Shown one piece after another: positions 46,724 to 62,943 of a DNA stretch of 64,000 nt. The notes below the pieces were generated by a model, which was not told where the DNA came from, did not search any database, and was given only the letters and a program-made list of their open reading frames with translations. This stretch comes from Bostrychus sinensis (taxonomy: Eukaryota; Chordata; Actinopteri; Gobiiformes; Eleotridae), in the NCBI GenBank assembly GCA_020698575.1, contig CM036245.1, forward strand, positions 34,649,148 through 34,713,147, given 5' to 3'. The position numbers and the translations under genes are program-made. Within the stretch, counting starts at the first letter, position 1. Every line of letters starts with the position of its first letter.

Positions 46724-47707
46724 AGACACTCGCTCCAGGACACAGGGAGGGTTCTCAGGGAGAGTTCTCAGGGAGGAGGGTGAAGGGCTATACCACAGCT
46801 CCAAGCATTAAAAGGATACAGGACTACCCCAGGACTACCTGTAGATAAAATAAAAAGAGGAATAAAAAGTGATTTGAAAAACATATTTTTTCTACCGTGT
46901 TATAATGTTGTTCCTTCATCAAAAACAGACCTGGAGTTGTGTTTTGTTTAATCCTGTATGTTGCATGTTTATTTAATCCTGTAGTATCTGGCACTAAGTT
47001 TCTGAGGCTTCCCAACGCTCGGTTCCTCCCCCATGAACCCCCGCCCACTCCAAGAAGCACTAACCAATCAACAAGCCCCTTACATCCCGTCTGCTCTCTT
47101 CTCACTGACATTTTTCATTTTGTAGTAAAGTGGCATAGTTTTTGTTTTGTTTTTTCTTTCACTGTTTCTGTTCAAAACAGCATAGCAAATTTGCACTCAG
47201 CTGCCCTCTGCTGGTCTCTTCATCTGTTTCTTTATGACAGTAGTAACTATTAGAAATGCTTTTGTTTAATCACACAATGTTTTTAAAGGTTTTAAAAACA
47301 TGCAATGGAGATGACCAAGAGTGGTTTAAAAATATAAATAAAAGGATAATATAGTCCCTTTAAACTAAAAGTCTGTGTTTTTTTCGGGGAATACTGCCTT
47401 TTCTTTAAAACAGCCTAATGTATGATAGTCAGACCTCTTCTTTACTTTTGGCTTTTTCCCTCTGAGGTCGCCACAGTAAATCATCTGTCCCCCAGTGTGC
47501 AGTGACTTGGCAAACGTTTTATGCCGGTTGCCCTTCTTGACAGAAATTATCCAGGCTTAGGATTGACAACACAAAAAGTACACTGACTTGTGACCCTTTG
47601 TGGTTGGATCAGTATTTGGACCTTAAAATAATTTTATTGGTAAATCAAATCTTAACAGGACGAACACATTCTCTATCACTATGTAACTTGGAGGAGTAGG
47701 AAATGTT
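46724..47707. other. Upstream region of postn
   Basis: A dispersed-repeat fragment at 47450-47600 (CAGTAAATCATCTGTCCCCC). No coding signal; promoter elements other than the TATA box are not identified. Confidence 0.4.
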
Positions 47708-48045
47708 CAGGGGTGACAGTAACTAGATACTTTTACTCAAGTAGTTTACCTAAGTACATTTTTTGAGGAAAAAGTACTTTAATTTTGTATAACACTTTTA
47801 CTTGAGTAAATTTTGGCTGTTTTTTTATTTTTATTTTTTACTTTTACTTGAGTAAAACTTCAAATTGTCTAACAAATTAAAAGTTGTTTTTTGTTCTCTG
47901 TGGTTGGTGGGTAAAACATCTGAGGTTCTGGGTTTGAAAAGAAGAAGAATTTACTTTAACTGAAGTAAATTTTTTGTTGGATATTATTTATTTTATTATT
48001 TTTGAAGTAACAGTACTTTTACTTGAGTACAGCTTTTGAGTATGT
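47708..48045 (-). mobile_element. Tol2-like hAT MITE, truncated, with tRNA-like segment
   Basis: Starts CAGGGGTGACAGTAACTAGA; the interior is the reverse of the copy at 9977-10431, including the decayed tRNA-like stretch at about 47897-47940 (GGTTGGTGGGTAAAACATC...GTTCTGGGTTTGAAA). It stops in a short GAGTATGTTAAAT tandem at 48040-48078. Confidence 0.7.
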
Positions 48046-48769
48046 TAAATGAGTATGTTAAATGAGTATGTTAAATGCTTTGAATTTGGCAGAGGGGCAG
48101 TTTGTCCCCTGTGATCTCTCACTAAAATACTTTTCAAAACATTACGTAACGTCTTAATACTACATAGTACTGTTTTAAAACTGTAACTTCTCTTTTAGCC
48201 TTAGAAAAACACTAACTGTAATATCAGAATTTATATCTTTTCTTGCAGACCTGTTCCTCTCACAAATCAGACTTTTTGCTCACAATTTTTAGACTATCTC
48301 ACCATTGTGTTCTTTTTCTCTCACAATTCTGACATCCATTCAATCATCTATTTTCTTTCCATTTTATCATAGCGCTCCCAGGCCAGCCAAGAAACAGCTT
48401 GTCCAACATGTCCTGGATTAACCCTGAGACCTACTTCCAGTGAGACATGCAAGGAAAATCTCTGCAGGCAGTCATCCAGGAGGCGTCTGATGCCCAAGTC
48501 ACCTAAGCTGGCTTCTGTCAATGTGGAGAAGCAGTGGCTCCACTTTGAGCTCCTCCAATGTTACACGTTACATTGCATTGACAATGAAAGTTTAAAACGT
48601 AGCCCACTCTATACCCCTAATTTCCCTCTATATCTGCTCAAAACTGCGTCAGAGGCGGAAATTGAAGACCTACCCAGTATCAGAGTCAACACACCATTTG
48701 AGACTCCGACACACAAAAGTGGGAGTCTAAAAAAAAACAGCAACACGACCTGATGCATGTCCACAGATT

Positions 48770-49412
48770 CTGTATGCTCGCTCAGGTCTCTGCCTTTGAG
48801 TGCTGTCTTATACATTTCATGCTGGTCTTTGTGGTCCTTCCTGCTGGTGGCCTACCCAGAGATGGTCCCACATTGCCTTTTCTGGGTCTTGGGGACAAAT
48901 GTCTGGTCACAAGGAGCTCTCCTATGAGCCTTAATTGGATTGGAAAACAGCTCTGCTTGTGCGCAAGTCTCTCCATGGCTTAGCATCAAAGTACATCTCT
49001 GACATGTTGGTCCCATATGAACCATCCCGGACTCTGAGGACCTCAGGGACAGGTCTTCTGCTGGTGCCCAGAGTCAGGACTAAACTCGGTGAAGCAGAGT
49101 TTTAAGTTTTATGCAGCTAAACTCTGGAACAGTCTTCCTGACGATGACAGGCCTCTACTCTGACAATGTTCAAGTCTAGTTAAAACTGTTCTTTTTACCT
49201 GCGCATATGTCGACTGAAAGTGTTTTATCTGCACTCTTCTCTTTTAATTTAATTTAAAATGGATTCTTGATTATAAATTTTAAATTTCATTTTACTGTTT
49301 TAATTGTAAATCTTATCTATGTACTTTTTTACCTTGTCTTTTTTTTTTTTTTAAAGCACTTTGAATTACTGTGTATGAAATGTGCTATACAAATAAACTT
49401 CCCTTGCCAATT
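48770..49412 (+). mobile_element. Non-LTR retrotransposon 3' end
   Basis: Translated pieces show KSLHGLASKYISDMLVPYEP and SRTLRTSGTGLLLVPRVRTK, then FYAAKLWNSLPDDD, the usual C-terminal end of a fish LINE ORF2, followed by AAAGCACTTTGAATTACTGT and ATACAAATAAACTTCCCTTG, a tail typical of such elements. Frames are broken. Confidence 0.8.
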
Positions 49413-49999
49413 ATCAAAACCAATGAGAAGTAGAATTTTATCATCTTAACACTTACAGCAGTCTTTGTATTTTTAAAATGTATTTAAAATTCTCTACTAA
49501 AAAGAGAGTAAAAGTATTTGAACTAGGGTCAGTCTGCAAATGTATACCACACAGAACCAGGTAAGACCCCATGCACCCAAATATAATGCACTTTCATGAA
49601 TATACAGTATATAGATCAAATATTTTTAGTCCATACAGTTTTAAGAATTGAATTGTGACCTGTATAAAGTGTAATCTACCATCTGCACTACAAAGACAGA
49701 ACAACAATAAAATTATTGTCTTGATTACACGTTTTGATAAAAAAGCCATTAGCTTGCACAAGCTGCACAAAAACCCTGATGTTTGTGGATATTTACTGAA
49801 ATCAGAAGCATCTCCACTGAGCAGATGGAAACTTCAGAGTGCAGCTGCAGCTCTTTTGTCTCCTGGAGAAGAATCAAAGAGGCATTACATAATCTCTACT
49901 CTTAACTTCTGCCAGACAGCTGAGAGAGCGACAGCTGAGTCCCTCCATCTAGTGGTTAAACAGGGAATAGATTTACCACAAGTAATAGTAAACATAATA

Positions 50000-51458
50000 C
50001 ACTGCTCAAAAAAAATAAATAAAGGGAACACTAAAATAACACATCCTAGATCTGAATGTATTCTGAATCTGAATGTATTCTGAATCTGTTCTGAAGTATT
50101 AAATACTTTGTTCTTTACATAGTTGGATGTGCTGACAACAAAATCACACAAAAATAATCAATGGAAATCAAATTTATTAACCAATGGAGGTCTAGATTTG
50201 GAGTCACACTCAAAATTAAAGTGGAAAAACCCACTACAGGCTGATCCAACTTTGATGTAATGTCTTTAAAACAAGTCAGAATGAGGCTCAGTAGTGTGTG
50301 TGGCCTCCTCGTGCCTGTATGACCTCCCTACAACACCTGGGCATGCTCCTGATGAGGGGGCGGATGGTCTCCTGAGGGATCTCCTCCCAGACCTGGACTA
50401 AAGCATCCACCAACTCCTGGACAGTTTGTGGTGCAACGTGGCGTTGGTGGATGGAGCGAGACATGATGTCCCAGATGTGCTCAATTGGATTCAGGTCTGG
50501 GGAACGGGCGGCCAGTCCATAGCATCAATGCCTTGGTCTTGCAGGAACTGCTGACACACTCCAGCCACATGAGGTCTAGCATTGTCTTGCATTAGGAGGA
50601 ACCCAGGGCCAACTGCACCAGCATATGGTCTCACAAGGCTCTGAGGATCTCATCTCGGTACCTAATGGCAGTCAGGCTACTTCTGGTGAGCACATGGAGG
50701 GCTGTGCCCCCCTCCCAAAGAAATGCCACCCCACACCATTACTGACCCACTGCCAAACTGTTCATGCTGGAGGATGTTGCAGGCAGCAGAACGTTCTCCA
50801 CGGCGTCTCCAGACTCTGTCACGTCTGTCACATGTGCTCAGTGTGAACCTGCTTTCATCTGTGAAGAGCACAGGGAGCCAGTGGCGAATTTGCTAATCTT
50901 GATGTTCTCTGGCAAATGCCAAACGTCCTGCACGGTGTTGGGCTGTAAGCACAATCCCCACCTGTGGATGTCGGGCCCTCATACCACCCTCATGGAGTCT
51001 GTTTCTGACCGTTTGAGCAGACACATGCACATTTGTGGCCTGCTGGACATCATTTTGCAGAGCTCTGGCAGTGCTCCTCCTGTTCCTCCTTGCACAAAGG
51101 AGGAGGTAGCGGTCCTGCTGCTGGGTTGTTGCCCTCCTATGGCCTCCGTGGTCTCATGCGGTCTCATGCTACCACTAGAGTGAAAGCACCGCCAGCATTC
51201 AAAAGTGACCAAAACATCAGCCAGAAAGCATAGGAACTGAGAAGTGGTCTGTGGTCACCTCCTGCAGAACCACTCCTTTATTGGGGGAGTCTTGCTAATT
51301 ACCTATAATTTCCACCTGTTGTCTGTTCCATTTACACAACAGCAGTGAAACTGATGTCAGTGTTGCTTCCTAAGTGGACAGTTTGATTTCACAGAAGTGT
51401 GATTGACTTAGAGTTACGTTGTGTTGTTTAAGTGTTCCTTTTATTTTTTTGAGCAGTG
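50000..51458 (-). mobile_element. Tc1/mariner-like transposon, 1459 bp
   Basis: Ends CACTGCTCAAAAAAAATAAA and TTTATTTTTTTGAGCAGTG are inverted copies flanked by TA on both sides, the Tc1/mariner target site. The length and the transposase remnant fit a near-complete Tc1-type element. Confidence 0.93.
50290..51215 (-). pseudogene. Tc1-type transposase, broken
   Basis: On the minus strand the text VLFTDESRFTLSTCDRRDRV and GSGSVMVWGGISLGGG (about 50870-50700) is the DDE-family core. DNARPH-like text follows at about 50560. Stops and frameshifts split the gene, so the element is not autonomous. Confidence 0.88.
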
Positions 51459-51459
51459 T

Positions 51460-53690
51460 ATATACATACAGATATACATATACATATCGGTACTGCCTGG
51501 AGCATCAAAATACTTTCATTATGTGGTTATGAAGGTAGGAGTGACTACAGCTGCTCCAGTGATTCTGTGAAGATCCGTTTTCCGCAGAATTTAACAAGTG
51601 GAAAGAGACTCATCATAATATGAAAAATGACTAGGGTTAGGGTAAAGGTATTCAAGATTTAGAGAATTTTCAATAGATCATGGGGGTGTGTTTTTGACTG
51701 AGAGGGTCAGTGTGACACTTAAAAGATGTGGGTAGTGGTAATAGATTTTCCTCCATAAACATATGTAACTGTAGTTTGTGTTCTTTTTTTTATTTTACAT
51801 ATATAAAGGCTATTTAATTGGAGTCTATTTACCTTTTTTGTTTAGGTTTTTTTTATTGTCAAATAAAAAAGTTGTTTAAGCAGAGACGCAGATCTAAAGA
51901 CAAAAGATCTGTTTATGAGATATTTAGAACACCACAAAGCAGTCAGCTCATGTTAAAGTCTTGTTGCTAATAACCGTGCTAATTAGCCATCACATGCAGA
52001 AGAGGTTTTCCATACATACATTTTTTTTAAGTTATAAAATGTGAAATACTAAGGCAAAAAAAAACTGGGAAAAAAAAGGTTTATTTTTCAGTTTTTTTTG
52101 TTTTTGAATGTAAAAGAAAAAAAAAAAAACAAATATAATTTTGACTTTTCATGGTTTGATTTGATGCTTAGTACAAAAAATTTACTTTTGAGGACTGTCT
52201 CTGAGACATAATTGAACATTTATTTTTTTCTTAAATTGTTTTACGTGACCTGGAAATTGAGTTTGTGTCCCATGATCTCCATCAGACCACATTATTTACT
52301 TATTGCTCTAAATGAAAATCTGGCTTTAACTTTACACTTCTAACATTACAAGAATGGACTCATGGCGAAAAAAACTAAATGAAGCATGCTTGTCTTTGTC
52401 AACAGTCTTATTGCGGCTCTGAACGAGCTCCATGACCCATTTCATACTGTTTTGTTAAATTTGATAACTTTTATAGTTTAAATATTATGCATAATGATCT
52501 TCAGAGCAGACACAGTGAGGATAGTTGATGTTACAGTGAGCAGTATCTCCAGCCTGTAGTCGATGCCCTGTGGCCGCTGTTGCCCGAGGTGTGCTCACTG
52601 GGAGCAGCCGTGCACATACGTGCGTCCATCTGGTCCTGATATGGCCGCAGCTGACCTTGGTTCATTGTACATAATAAGAAACTGTAAAAGTCAATAAATT
52701 TAACAAAACAGCATGAAAAGGGTCATGGAGAGGTAGTGTATTGCTAAAAATAAGACCTTGTTCAGAGTTTCTGTCTCTCTCCTATAGGTACACACTTGTT
52801 GACAATGATAATTGATAATCTTTTTTTTTTTTTGACCATGAGTCAATTCCTGTAATATTAGAACTGTAACGTTAAAGCCAGAGTTTCATTTAGAACAGTA
52901 AGAAATAATGTGTTCTGTGGGTCTTGGTGCACATTTACTTTCAGCACCACAGGCAGGGGTACAGCAGGTGGAGGGTCGCGAATGTTCTCCAGGGGTCGGA
53001 GCTCTAAAAAGCTGAGAACCACTGGTCTAACTAAGTCCAAGAGGGATTTAGGCAAAGCTTTTAACTACTGTCACTGTTGTGACAGTTAAGTGTAAGCTAC
53101 ACAGGCCACACGAGATCAACTTCCGGGTCACGTAAAATGATTAAATAAAAAATAAATATTAAATTACACCCCTGAGCTGGTCTTCAAATGTTCATTTTTT
53201 GCATCAAATAGAAAAATCAAACTGTTATTTGTTTTTTTCCTCTTATATTAAAAAAAATTAAAAAATTAAAAATAATAAAAATTAACAGTTTTTTTTTCTT
53301 TCATTTTTTTGTTTTTGTTTCTCAAACAAAAATCAATTGAACAAAAGGTACACGGACCCCATACACCCTCACTGGTCTCGTTCTGATGACATCTGAAATG
53401 CCGTCTCTTTAAACAAATCATGCTAGTCATTTTGTGCTCAATTCATTCCCCACCGTTGCCAGCAGGGAACGACAGACACCTAATCCAAGAGTTCTCTGCA
53501 AAGTCAAAGTAACAGCTCCTCAAAAGAAGATGTTTTCCAAAAATATACATAATTTTAAGTTTAAGGTGTCCAAAACTATTTTAAAAGCTTGAAAAAAGCA
53601 TAATATGGGACTTTTAACACGTCCAAGACCTTTTGTTGTGAGTTGACGGTGCTAACCACACACACATACTGATGGTGTTGTGTCACTTTT
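51460..53690. other. Intergenic stretch, no gene seen
   Basis: A/T-rich with T- and A-runs. At 52960-53032 a short piece (GGGTCGCGAATGTTCTCCAG...CTGAGAACCACTG) looks like one end of another hAT copy. Confidence 0.4.
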
Positions 53691-53698
53691 ATATATAG

Positions 53699-54911
53699 AG
53701 TGGTAAGCAAAAGTATGTACCCCCTTAGCATTTTTCCTTTATTGTTGCCTTACAATTTGAAAATAATTGAAATGGATCAAGAGGTTCATGTCAGTCACTT
53801 TACATCACATGACAACAACTATGAAAATGCAAAAAATCTTTTATGTGAAACAAATTATAAATATGACAGAAAAACAGAAAACTTGAGTGTCCTCTGTAGA
53901 ACCGCCTTCTGAAGGACTTTCAGCTCCAACTTTTCTAGGACAAGTGTTTATAAGCTTGGTTCATAAAATTACTGGGATTTGTGCTCATTCATCATCTAAA
54001 AACAGCTCAAGCTTCTTCAGGTTGGATGCATTGTACAGCACAGTATGAGTTGTTTTCTTCAAAAATTGTCCTGTGTTTAGCTCCATCCTTCATTCCTTCA
54101 GTTCTGAGCAGTTTCCCAGTCCCTACCAATGACAAATATTCCCACAGCAGGACACTGCCATCACCAGGCTTCACTTTAGAGAGGGGGCACAGTCAGGTGC
54201 TAGGTTTATGCTACACATAGCATCTTTCATTGATGGCTCATTTTAATTGTATCTGGACAGAGGACCTTCTCGTGCTTGGGGAGTGTCCCACGTGCCTTTT
54301 GGCAAACACAAAACATGTTTTGTTATTATTTTCTTCAAGCAATGGCCTCTCTTCCACACAGCCCAGCTCTGTGGAGTGCATGGTTCAGAGTGGTCCTGGG
54401 ACAGATACAACAGTCTCTGCTGTGGAGCTCTGCAGCTCTTTCAGGGTCACCTTTGGTCTTATTGTTGCCTCTCTGATGAATGCACTCCTTGCCCGGTTTG
54501 TGAGTTTTAGATGGTTCTCTTTGCAGGTTTGGTGTGGCTCTTTATCCTTTACATGTTGTAATGGTGAACTAAATTGTGTTTTGTGGCATAATGACAGTTG
54601 AATTGCAGACAGATGGACCTTATCTAACTATTTCTGTGACTTCTGAGGATGAGTAACACTGGGTCTCATTTAGGGGCCTCTTTAAAAAGGGGGTACATAC
54701 TTTTGCACATTCAAGTTTTCTGTTTTTTTCTAATTTCTAATTTGCTTCACAATAAAAATTGTTTTGCATTTTCATAGATGTTGTCATCTATGTCATGTGT
54801 CATGTGTCAAAGTGACTGACATGAACCTCTCAATGATCCATTTAAATACCAGGTTGTTAGGCAACAATAAAAGAAAAATGCTAAGGGAGGTACATATTTT
54901 TGCTTGACACT
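53699..54911. mobile_element. DNA transposon, 1.2 kb, CAAAAGTATGTACC ends
   Basis: Left end AGTGGTAAGCAAAAGTATGT and right end ACATATTTTTGCTTGACACT are inverted, with the similarity continuing for about 65 nt (GCTAAGGG, CAACAATAAA). TATA sequence flanks both sides. The interior has decayed coding-like text of uncertain origin. Probably Tc1/mariner-like but not proven. Confidence 0.8.
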
Positions 54912-55423
54912 ATATATACAACATTGGCCGACACATGTTCGTAGTACTTTGGTAATTCTTACACCTTACGTGGCAATAAATCTGCTTCTGATTGATGAAC
55001 TGCTGCTAAAGGTATGGCCACAAACATTCGAACTTGCTAAAAAACAAAAACAGACAATATCCTCCTGTGAACTTCCAAAACCCTGACTCTGACATACAGG
55101 TATTCAGTTCTTGCACAAGCGCCTCTAAAATCACTGGATTACATTAGCATTTTAAGCATTGCTATAATGTGCCAATATTTGCGCTGACATTTGGATAAAC
55201 GGTTGCATGGGGAAACAATGGCACCAGTGAACTCTACAGTGATAATTGGATGCAGTGTTGTGGCATCAGCATGTTGAGCTACAGACCCTAATGCTGGCTA
55301 CACCAGCCATGCTAAAGAAATGAGATAGAAGTGTAGTAAACTGAAAAAACTGGTATCACTTGCTTTTATCTAAACTTGCAGCAAAATCTTTCTGCGGGAG
55401 TTGTTTTACTTAAAGTGTAGATA

Positions 55424-55951
55424 AAAGAGCAAAAATTTACTCAAGTAAAAGTAAATGTATCACCTTAAAAATTCTACTTAAGTAAAAATAGTACTCACTT
55501 TTAAATGTTAAATTTAACTTTTAAACTTGCGAGTAAGAGTATTTTGCACAAACTCGACAACTTATGAATGTGTTAAATGTGAGGGATTTTGCTGATTCCA
55601 GATGAAATGAACTGGTGCCGTAAAAGAGACTGAATCTGTCGCTGAGGTCTACTGTCTTTATTATTCTGATGTTTCTAAAGAAGTACTACTTTACTGCATC
55701 ATTTATATTTAAGTACTGTGTGTCTACAATGAGGGCACGACAAAAACACATTATTTTAAACCAAAACTCTAAATACTTTGTACTTCAAACCAACTAATAA
55801 TGTAGTGGAGTAAAAAGTACAGATACTTGCTCTAAAATATAGCAAAGTAAAAGTACTCCTTGTAAAATGTACTCAAGTACAGTACAGATACCTGAAAAAT
55901 GTACTTAAGTAAAGTAACTAAGTACTTTTACTTTGCTACATTACACCACTG
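55424..55951. mobile_element. Tol2-like hAT element, right end intact
   Basis: AAATTTACTCAAGTAAAAGT at the left and TACTTTGCTACATTACACCACTG at the right; the CAGTGGTGTAATG end matches Tol2-type termini. Confidence 0.7.
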
Positions 55952-56199
55952 ATTTCCTGGTTTAGTCTTTGTTAAGGGTTCATATGCTTTTCTCTGGCTT
56001 TTTGAAATAGTTTTAGTCACCTTTGCAGTAGTATATAATTTTTTTGTTTGTTTATTTGTTTTTTTACTTGAACTAAGGGGAGCTATTACTTTGACTAGGC
56101 AGAGTCTGAACTTACAATGCCAAAATAGCATATCAAAGTATCTCATAGAATTCAACATAGTTATTGCATATGGCCTGTTTTTCTCATATTATGCAGCCC

Positions 56200-56310
56200 T
56201 ACTCTAGTAGAAGTAAAAAGTATGTTGCAATAAAAACTACTCTTAGAAGTACAATTTATTCAAAAAGTGACACAAGTAAGCTAAATGTAACTTTAACATT
56301 ATCACTACAC
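56200..56310 (+). mobile_element. Tol2-like hAT fragment
   Basis: GTAGAAGTAAAAAGTATGTT and AGAAGTACAATTTATTC match the fragment at 8735-8890. Confidence 0.6.
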
Positions 56311-56932
56311 CTCTATTTGATTTTCAATATTACACAGCATGTTAGTGCGTGCACTCGTCACTAGAGGGTGCTAACGTTCTGCAAAGGATAAGGCTCTACT
56401 CAAATAACACACATAATAAAAGGTTTATGACAAAGATTTATGGATAAAATACGAAAGCACAGAAAATGTAATAATAAAACTGTGAAACTATAATCATAAT
56501 AATAAAATTATTTATCTGTATCTTATTGTTACCAACAGAAAAAAATGCTAATGCTATGTGAACAAGTGCACAGGACATAGTAGAGGACAGACGAGTAATA
56601 CATTTATAAAAAATACTTATGCGTTTACCTGTTGTACCTGAACATTTCATATGGAGCAAGTTTTTTCTTTCTTTTTTTCCCTTTAAGTTGGCTAATTTGT
56701 GTGTTTATAGCTGACGGTGCATGTCTTAGCCGCTTTTAGGGTTGCCAGATCCAGCCCAAGGTGTTCAAAAGAAGCCCAATTGAGCAGAAACAGGCCCAAT
56801 CTGGCAACACTGTCCGCCTTCTTGACTTTTTGAGAAAACATGTTATTGTATATTTGTATATGTAAATATTATGACAACAACAACAACAATAACAAATAAA
56901 TAAAAGATGTTCTTTAGTCGACAGACAAGTAA

Positions 56933-56961
56933 TAAAATAAATAAATAAATAAATAAATAGA

Positions 56962-56992
<31 letters not shown>

Positions 56993-56997
56993 ATACT
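56933..56997. repeat. (AAAT)n microsatellite
   Basis: About sixteen AAAT units with one GATA interruption. Confidence 0.95.
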
Positions 56998-56999
56998 TG

Positions 57000-58628
57000 T
57001 GCATTTACCTGTTTTACCTGAACATTTCTTCTTGTGGTAGTTTTTGTAAGTAACTTGTGTTAATAGCTGATCCTCCATTTCTTGATCGTACAACAGCGTT
57101 TTAGGGCCACATGGAAAAAATAAAAATATGGGCACTACGAGCATAATTTTATAAGCATAAAGTCGTAGTCAACAAAAGAAGAAGCTATAATTGTACGAGA
57201 ATAAAACTGTAATATTTTGAAAATAAAATTGTAATTTAAAAAAAAAGTCGCTTCAAAGTCGTTATACTAATGATAATGGTGATGATGGTCCATAAGGCTC
57301 AGTATTTCACTGTGTGTGAAGCCTAAATGAAAGTATAACGTCACAAAATGCTCCAAATTCCCCAGGACGAAACGAGAGACCACAGCACAGACAGCTAATT
57401 TCATTCTCTAAATATTTCAACATTATTCTCATAAAATTATGATTTTAATCTTTATTCTCATAGTGTTTTTTTTTTTTTTAATGTGGCCTGAAAATGCAGT
57501 CATATGATCGATCGCCACCTTGACTTGACTCTTGAAAATCCATCTTGAAAAATAAAATAAAAAATCACACATTGTCCAGTAGATGGCACTGTGCTGATGC
57601 ATATATGTAATATATAATGCATGTATGTATGTATAATAATTATGAATGATTTGGAAGGCTGATTGTGGTTGAGGATCACAATAAAACAACAGCTCACTAC
57701 AGTAACATGTATGCTGCATTAATTTTGCTGCATTCATTTTGTTATAGTACAATGAATAAATAAATAAAGGCATTTTCAAAGAGACGCAAAACTGGGATCA
57801 GTGTTGAGGCACATTCTTTTATTTGGAGAATAGAACATTGCAAAATATGTTAAAGTGGAAATATATGGGGAGCAGTTGTGCTGCAGCTGTTTCTCTACCA
57901 AACTCAAATTAAAGACATGTTTAATTACAATTCAAAACAGCAGCAGATTAACTGAAGCATCTGTGACTGTAGCTTAGATTACTGTAGATAATGCTCTGTG
58001 GTGGATGGATAATAAACAGCCTAATTTATGGGGGGCACCCAAATCACTTTTCATCAAGGAACCATTCACCCGTTCACACTCATACATTCAAAGAACAGTG
58101 GGTGAAGTGTCTTGCTCAAAGACACAAAAACAGTGGGAACAGGGGAACATGGGAAGTGGGGATCAAACTGTCAAAGAGAAAAACAAGAGTTTAACTGCAT
58201 TGCTTTATTTAATAGCAAAGTAGTTTATGCACTTCACTGTTATGACGTGTTGTACATAAGAAACGGAAAATTGCTATGTGCAGCTGACAACTCAAAAACA
58301 AACAAAAAAAGGATTTGTTTACATATTCTCTTGCAAGGTCAATGTATCTGATCCTAACTCAAAGTTTCTTTTTGCCCAAAAAAAGAGAATTCATGTTTTA
58401 GTACAGTGTAAATAATTATATAGGAATACAGTACATACAGCATCACTGAATATGAGCCACACAGTCACATTTCTTGAGTCTGAGAAGAGAGTACAGATTT
58501 GCAACAGGTGTATTTAATAATGTGGCCTGTGAGTATATGTCTCGTGCATAACTTTAAATATGACATATAGTTTTGAATGTGGGAGTGGGCCATGTGGCCA
58601 TCAGGTAAGTGACTTGAGTAGTATAAAA
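57000..58628. other. Intergenic stretch, no gene seen
   Basis: Short open frames only. A SINE-like stretch at 58050-58170 (CCGTTCACACTCATACATTC...GTGTCTTGCTCAAAGACAC) is the only recognisable item. Confidence 0.4.
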
Positions 58629-58629
58629 A

Positions 58630-59018
58630 CAGGGTTCCTGATGTGCATTAAAAAGCATCATTCAGTCATTACATTTGATTCCAACAGGCATTAAAAATAG
58701 AAATATTTTTAAATAAAATTGCTGACAGTTTTATTTGTCAATATAAATATGTATATATAAATAATTTACCATTTTTGTGGCCTACTACACTAACAAGTTT
58801 GCTTTCAGCAGGACCAAATTACCCAGACATTGGATGTTTGACTTTCAACATTATTGGTTCTTTATTAACTATATTTTACAACACTTGCAAATAAATTTTG
58901 ACAATTGTATGTGTGTATGTTTGTGGCATTACATTTTATCTATTTATTTTTATTTTTTTATTTTTTTTTTACAAAAAATGCCATTAAAAAGCATTAAATT
59001 AGACTTGCTCATACCCTG
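58630..59018 (-). mobile_element. MITE (hAT-like), TTTTTAATGCC family, copy B
   Basis: Starts CAGGGTTCCTGATGTGCATT and ends TTAGACTTGCTCATACCCTG, the reverse of the copy at 5857-6289. Confidence 0.65.
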
Positions 59019-59649
59019 AAAAATGTTCATATTTTGATACACCTATTTTTTTTCCTGAAAATAAAAAAGCCACAGCTGTGTCCAGAAGGTAATGAGATTT
59101 TTTTTTTTTTTTTTTTACAGCTGAATGTAGTTTCCTTGAAAGTATGCACCTTGTGAGGGCACACAACCCTCTCATTCAATTTAAAATCATTTCTTGACAT
59201 GTACAACAATACATTGACCTCAAAATGGAAATATGTTTTGTGCCAGGTTTTAGCAGAGCTGCTGATATCTGCCTGCAGTCTCTGGACAGATAAATGTTAC
59301 CATAGGTTTTGACTGAACATTTATGTAAATTGAGAATGTTTTTACTGAAACAATCACCAATTCTAAAAAACAATTCCAATTAACTAGTTTCCACCTGCAA
59401 ATTCTGTCACTCAGACATATACTACACTTTCACACACAGTCCATGTTTTGACATTAGTCAGGGGCATTGCTAGCCAACAGGCCAGGCAGGCAAATGCTTG
59501 GGTCCCCAAAACTGAAGGTGGCCGCCTGAGGGCAGAGATTGGAATGACAGTAGGAGACTGTTAAAGAGTCCCTAAAAGGGCCCAACCCCCACATCTCACT
59601 CTGTAGTAAGTGCCATGCTTCTTATGTAAGGAAGTTCAAACTGCAAGCA

Positions 59650-59892
59650 GTGACAAAGGGCCCTCAAACCCCTTGCTACAGGAGACAGGACATTTTGTTC
59701 TCTACAGGGCTTTATATAGGAAGACCTAGGACACGCAGGAGGGACTACGTCTCTCGGCTGGCCTGGGAACGCCTTGGGGTCCCCCCGGAGGAAGTGTCTG
59801 TGGAGAGGGAAGTCTGGGCATCTTTGCTTAGACTGCTGCCTCCGCGACCCGGTCCCGGATAAGCGGAAGAAGATGGATGGATGGATGGATGG
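59650..59892 (+). mobile_element. RTE/Rex-like LINE 3' end with (GATG)n tail
   Basis: Encodes RPRTRRRDYVSRLAWERLGV and EVWASLLRLLPPRPGPG then a stop, the usual C-terminus of a fish RTE/Rex-type ORF2, followed by GATAAGCGGAAGAAGATGGA and GATG repeats. Confidence 0.8.
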
Positions 59893-60207
59893 AGGGCTTT
59901 ATATCACCTAAATAATTGCAGCCTTTGCGATTTTCTAATTGTAAAAATTCAAATTGTGATTTAGATTTGATTTCAATTTATTGTGCAGCCCTAATATGTA
60001 TGTATATAGTATATGTATTGTGTGAGTAGCATGTTGGGATTGACTCCAGGAAGAGTAGCTGTGCTTTGTTACAGCTAATGCACATCTAAATAAATGAAAT
60101 GAAATTACTTTCTGGACACATCTTGTACAGGATACTATACAAACTGCTCATATAAAACCCATCACAAACTTTAACTGGAGTACAAATCTCCATCTAACCA
60201 TTGCATA

Positions 60208-62886
<2,679 letters not shown>

Positions 62887-62943
62887 CTGCAACATATGAA
62901 CACAAGAGGATTATTCTCTAATTTACACAATATTGCCTTACTT

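Noticed and set aside
49655..50083. 142-codon plus-strand frame
   Set aside because: It crosses the left end of the Tc1 element and has no domain signal.
54230..54601. 123-codon plus-strand frame
   Set aside because: It lies inside the transposon at 53699-54911; no transposase motif could be assigned, so it was not called a gene.
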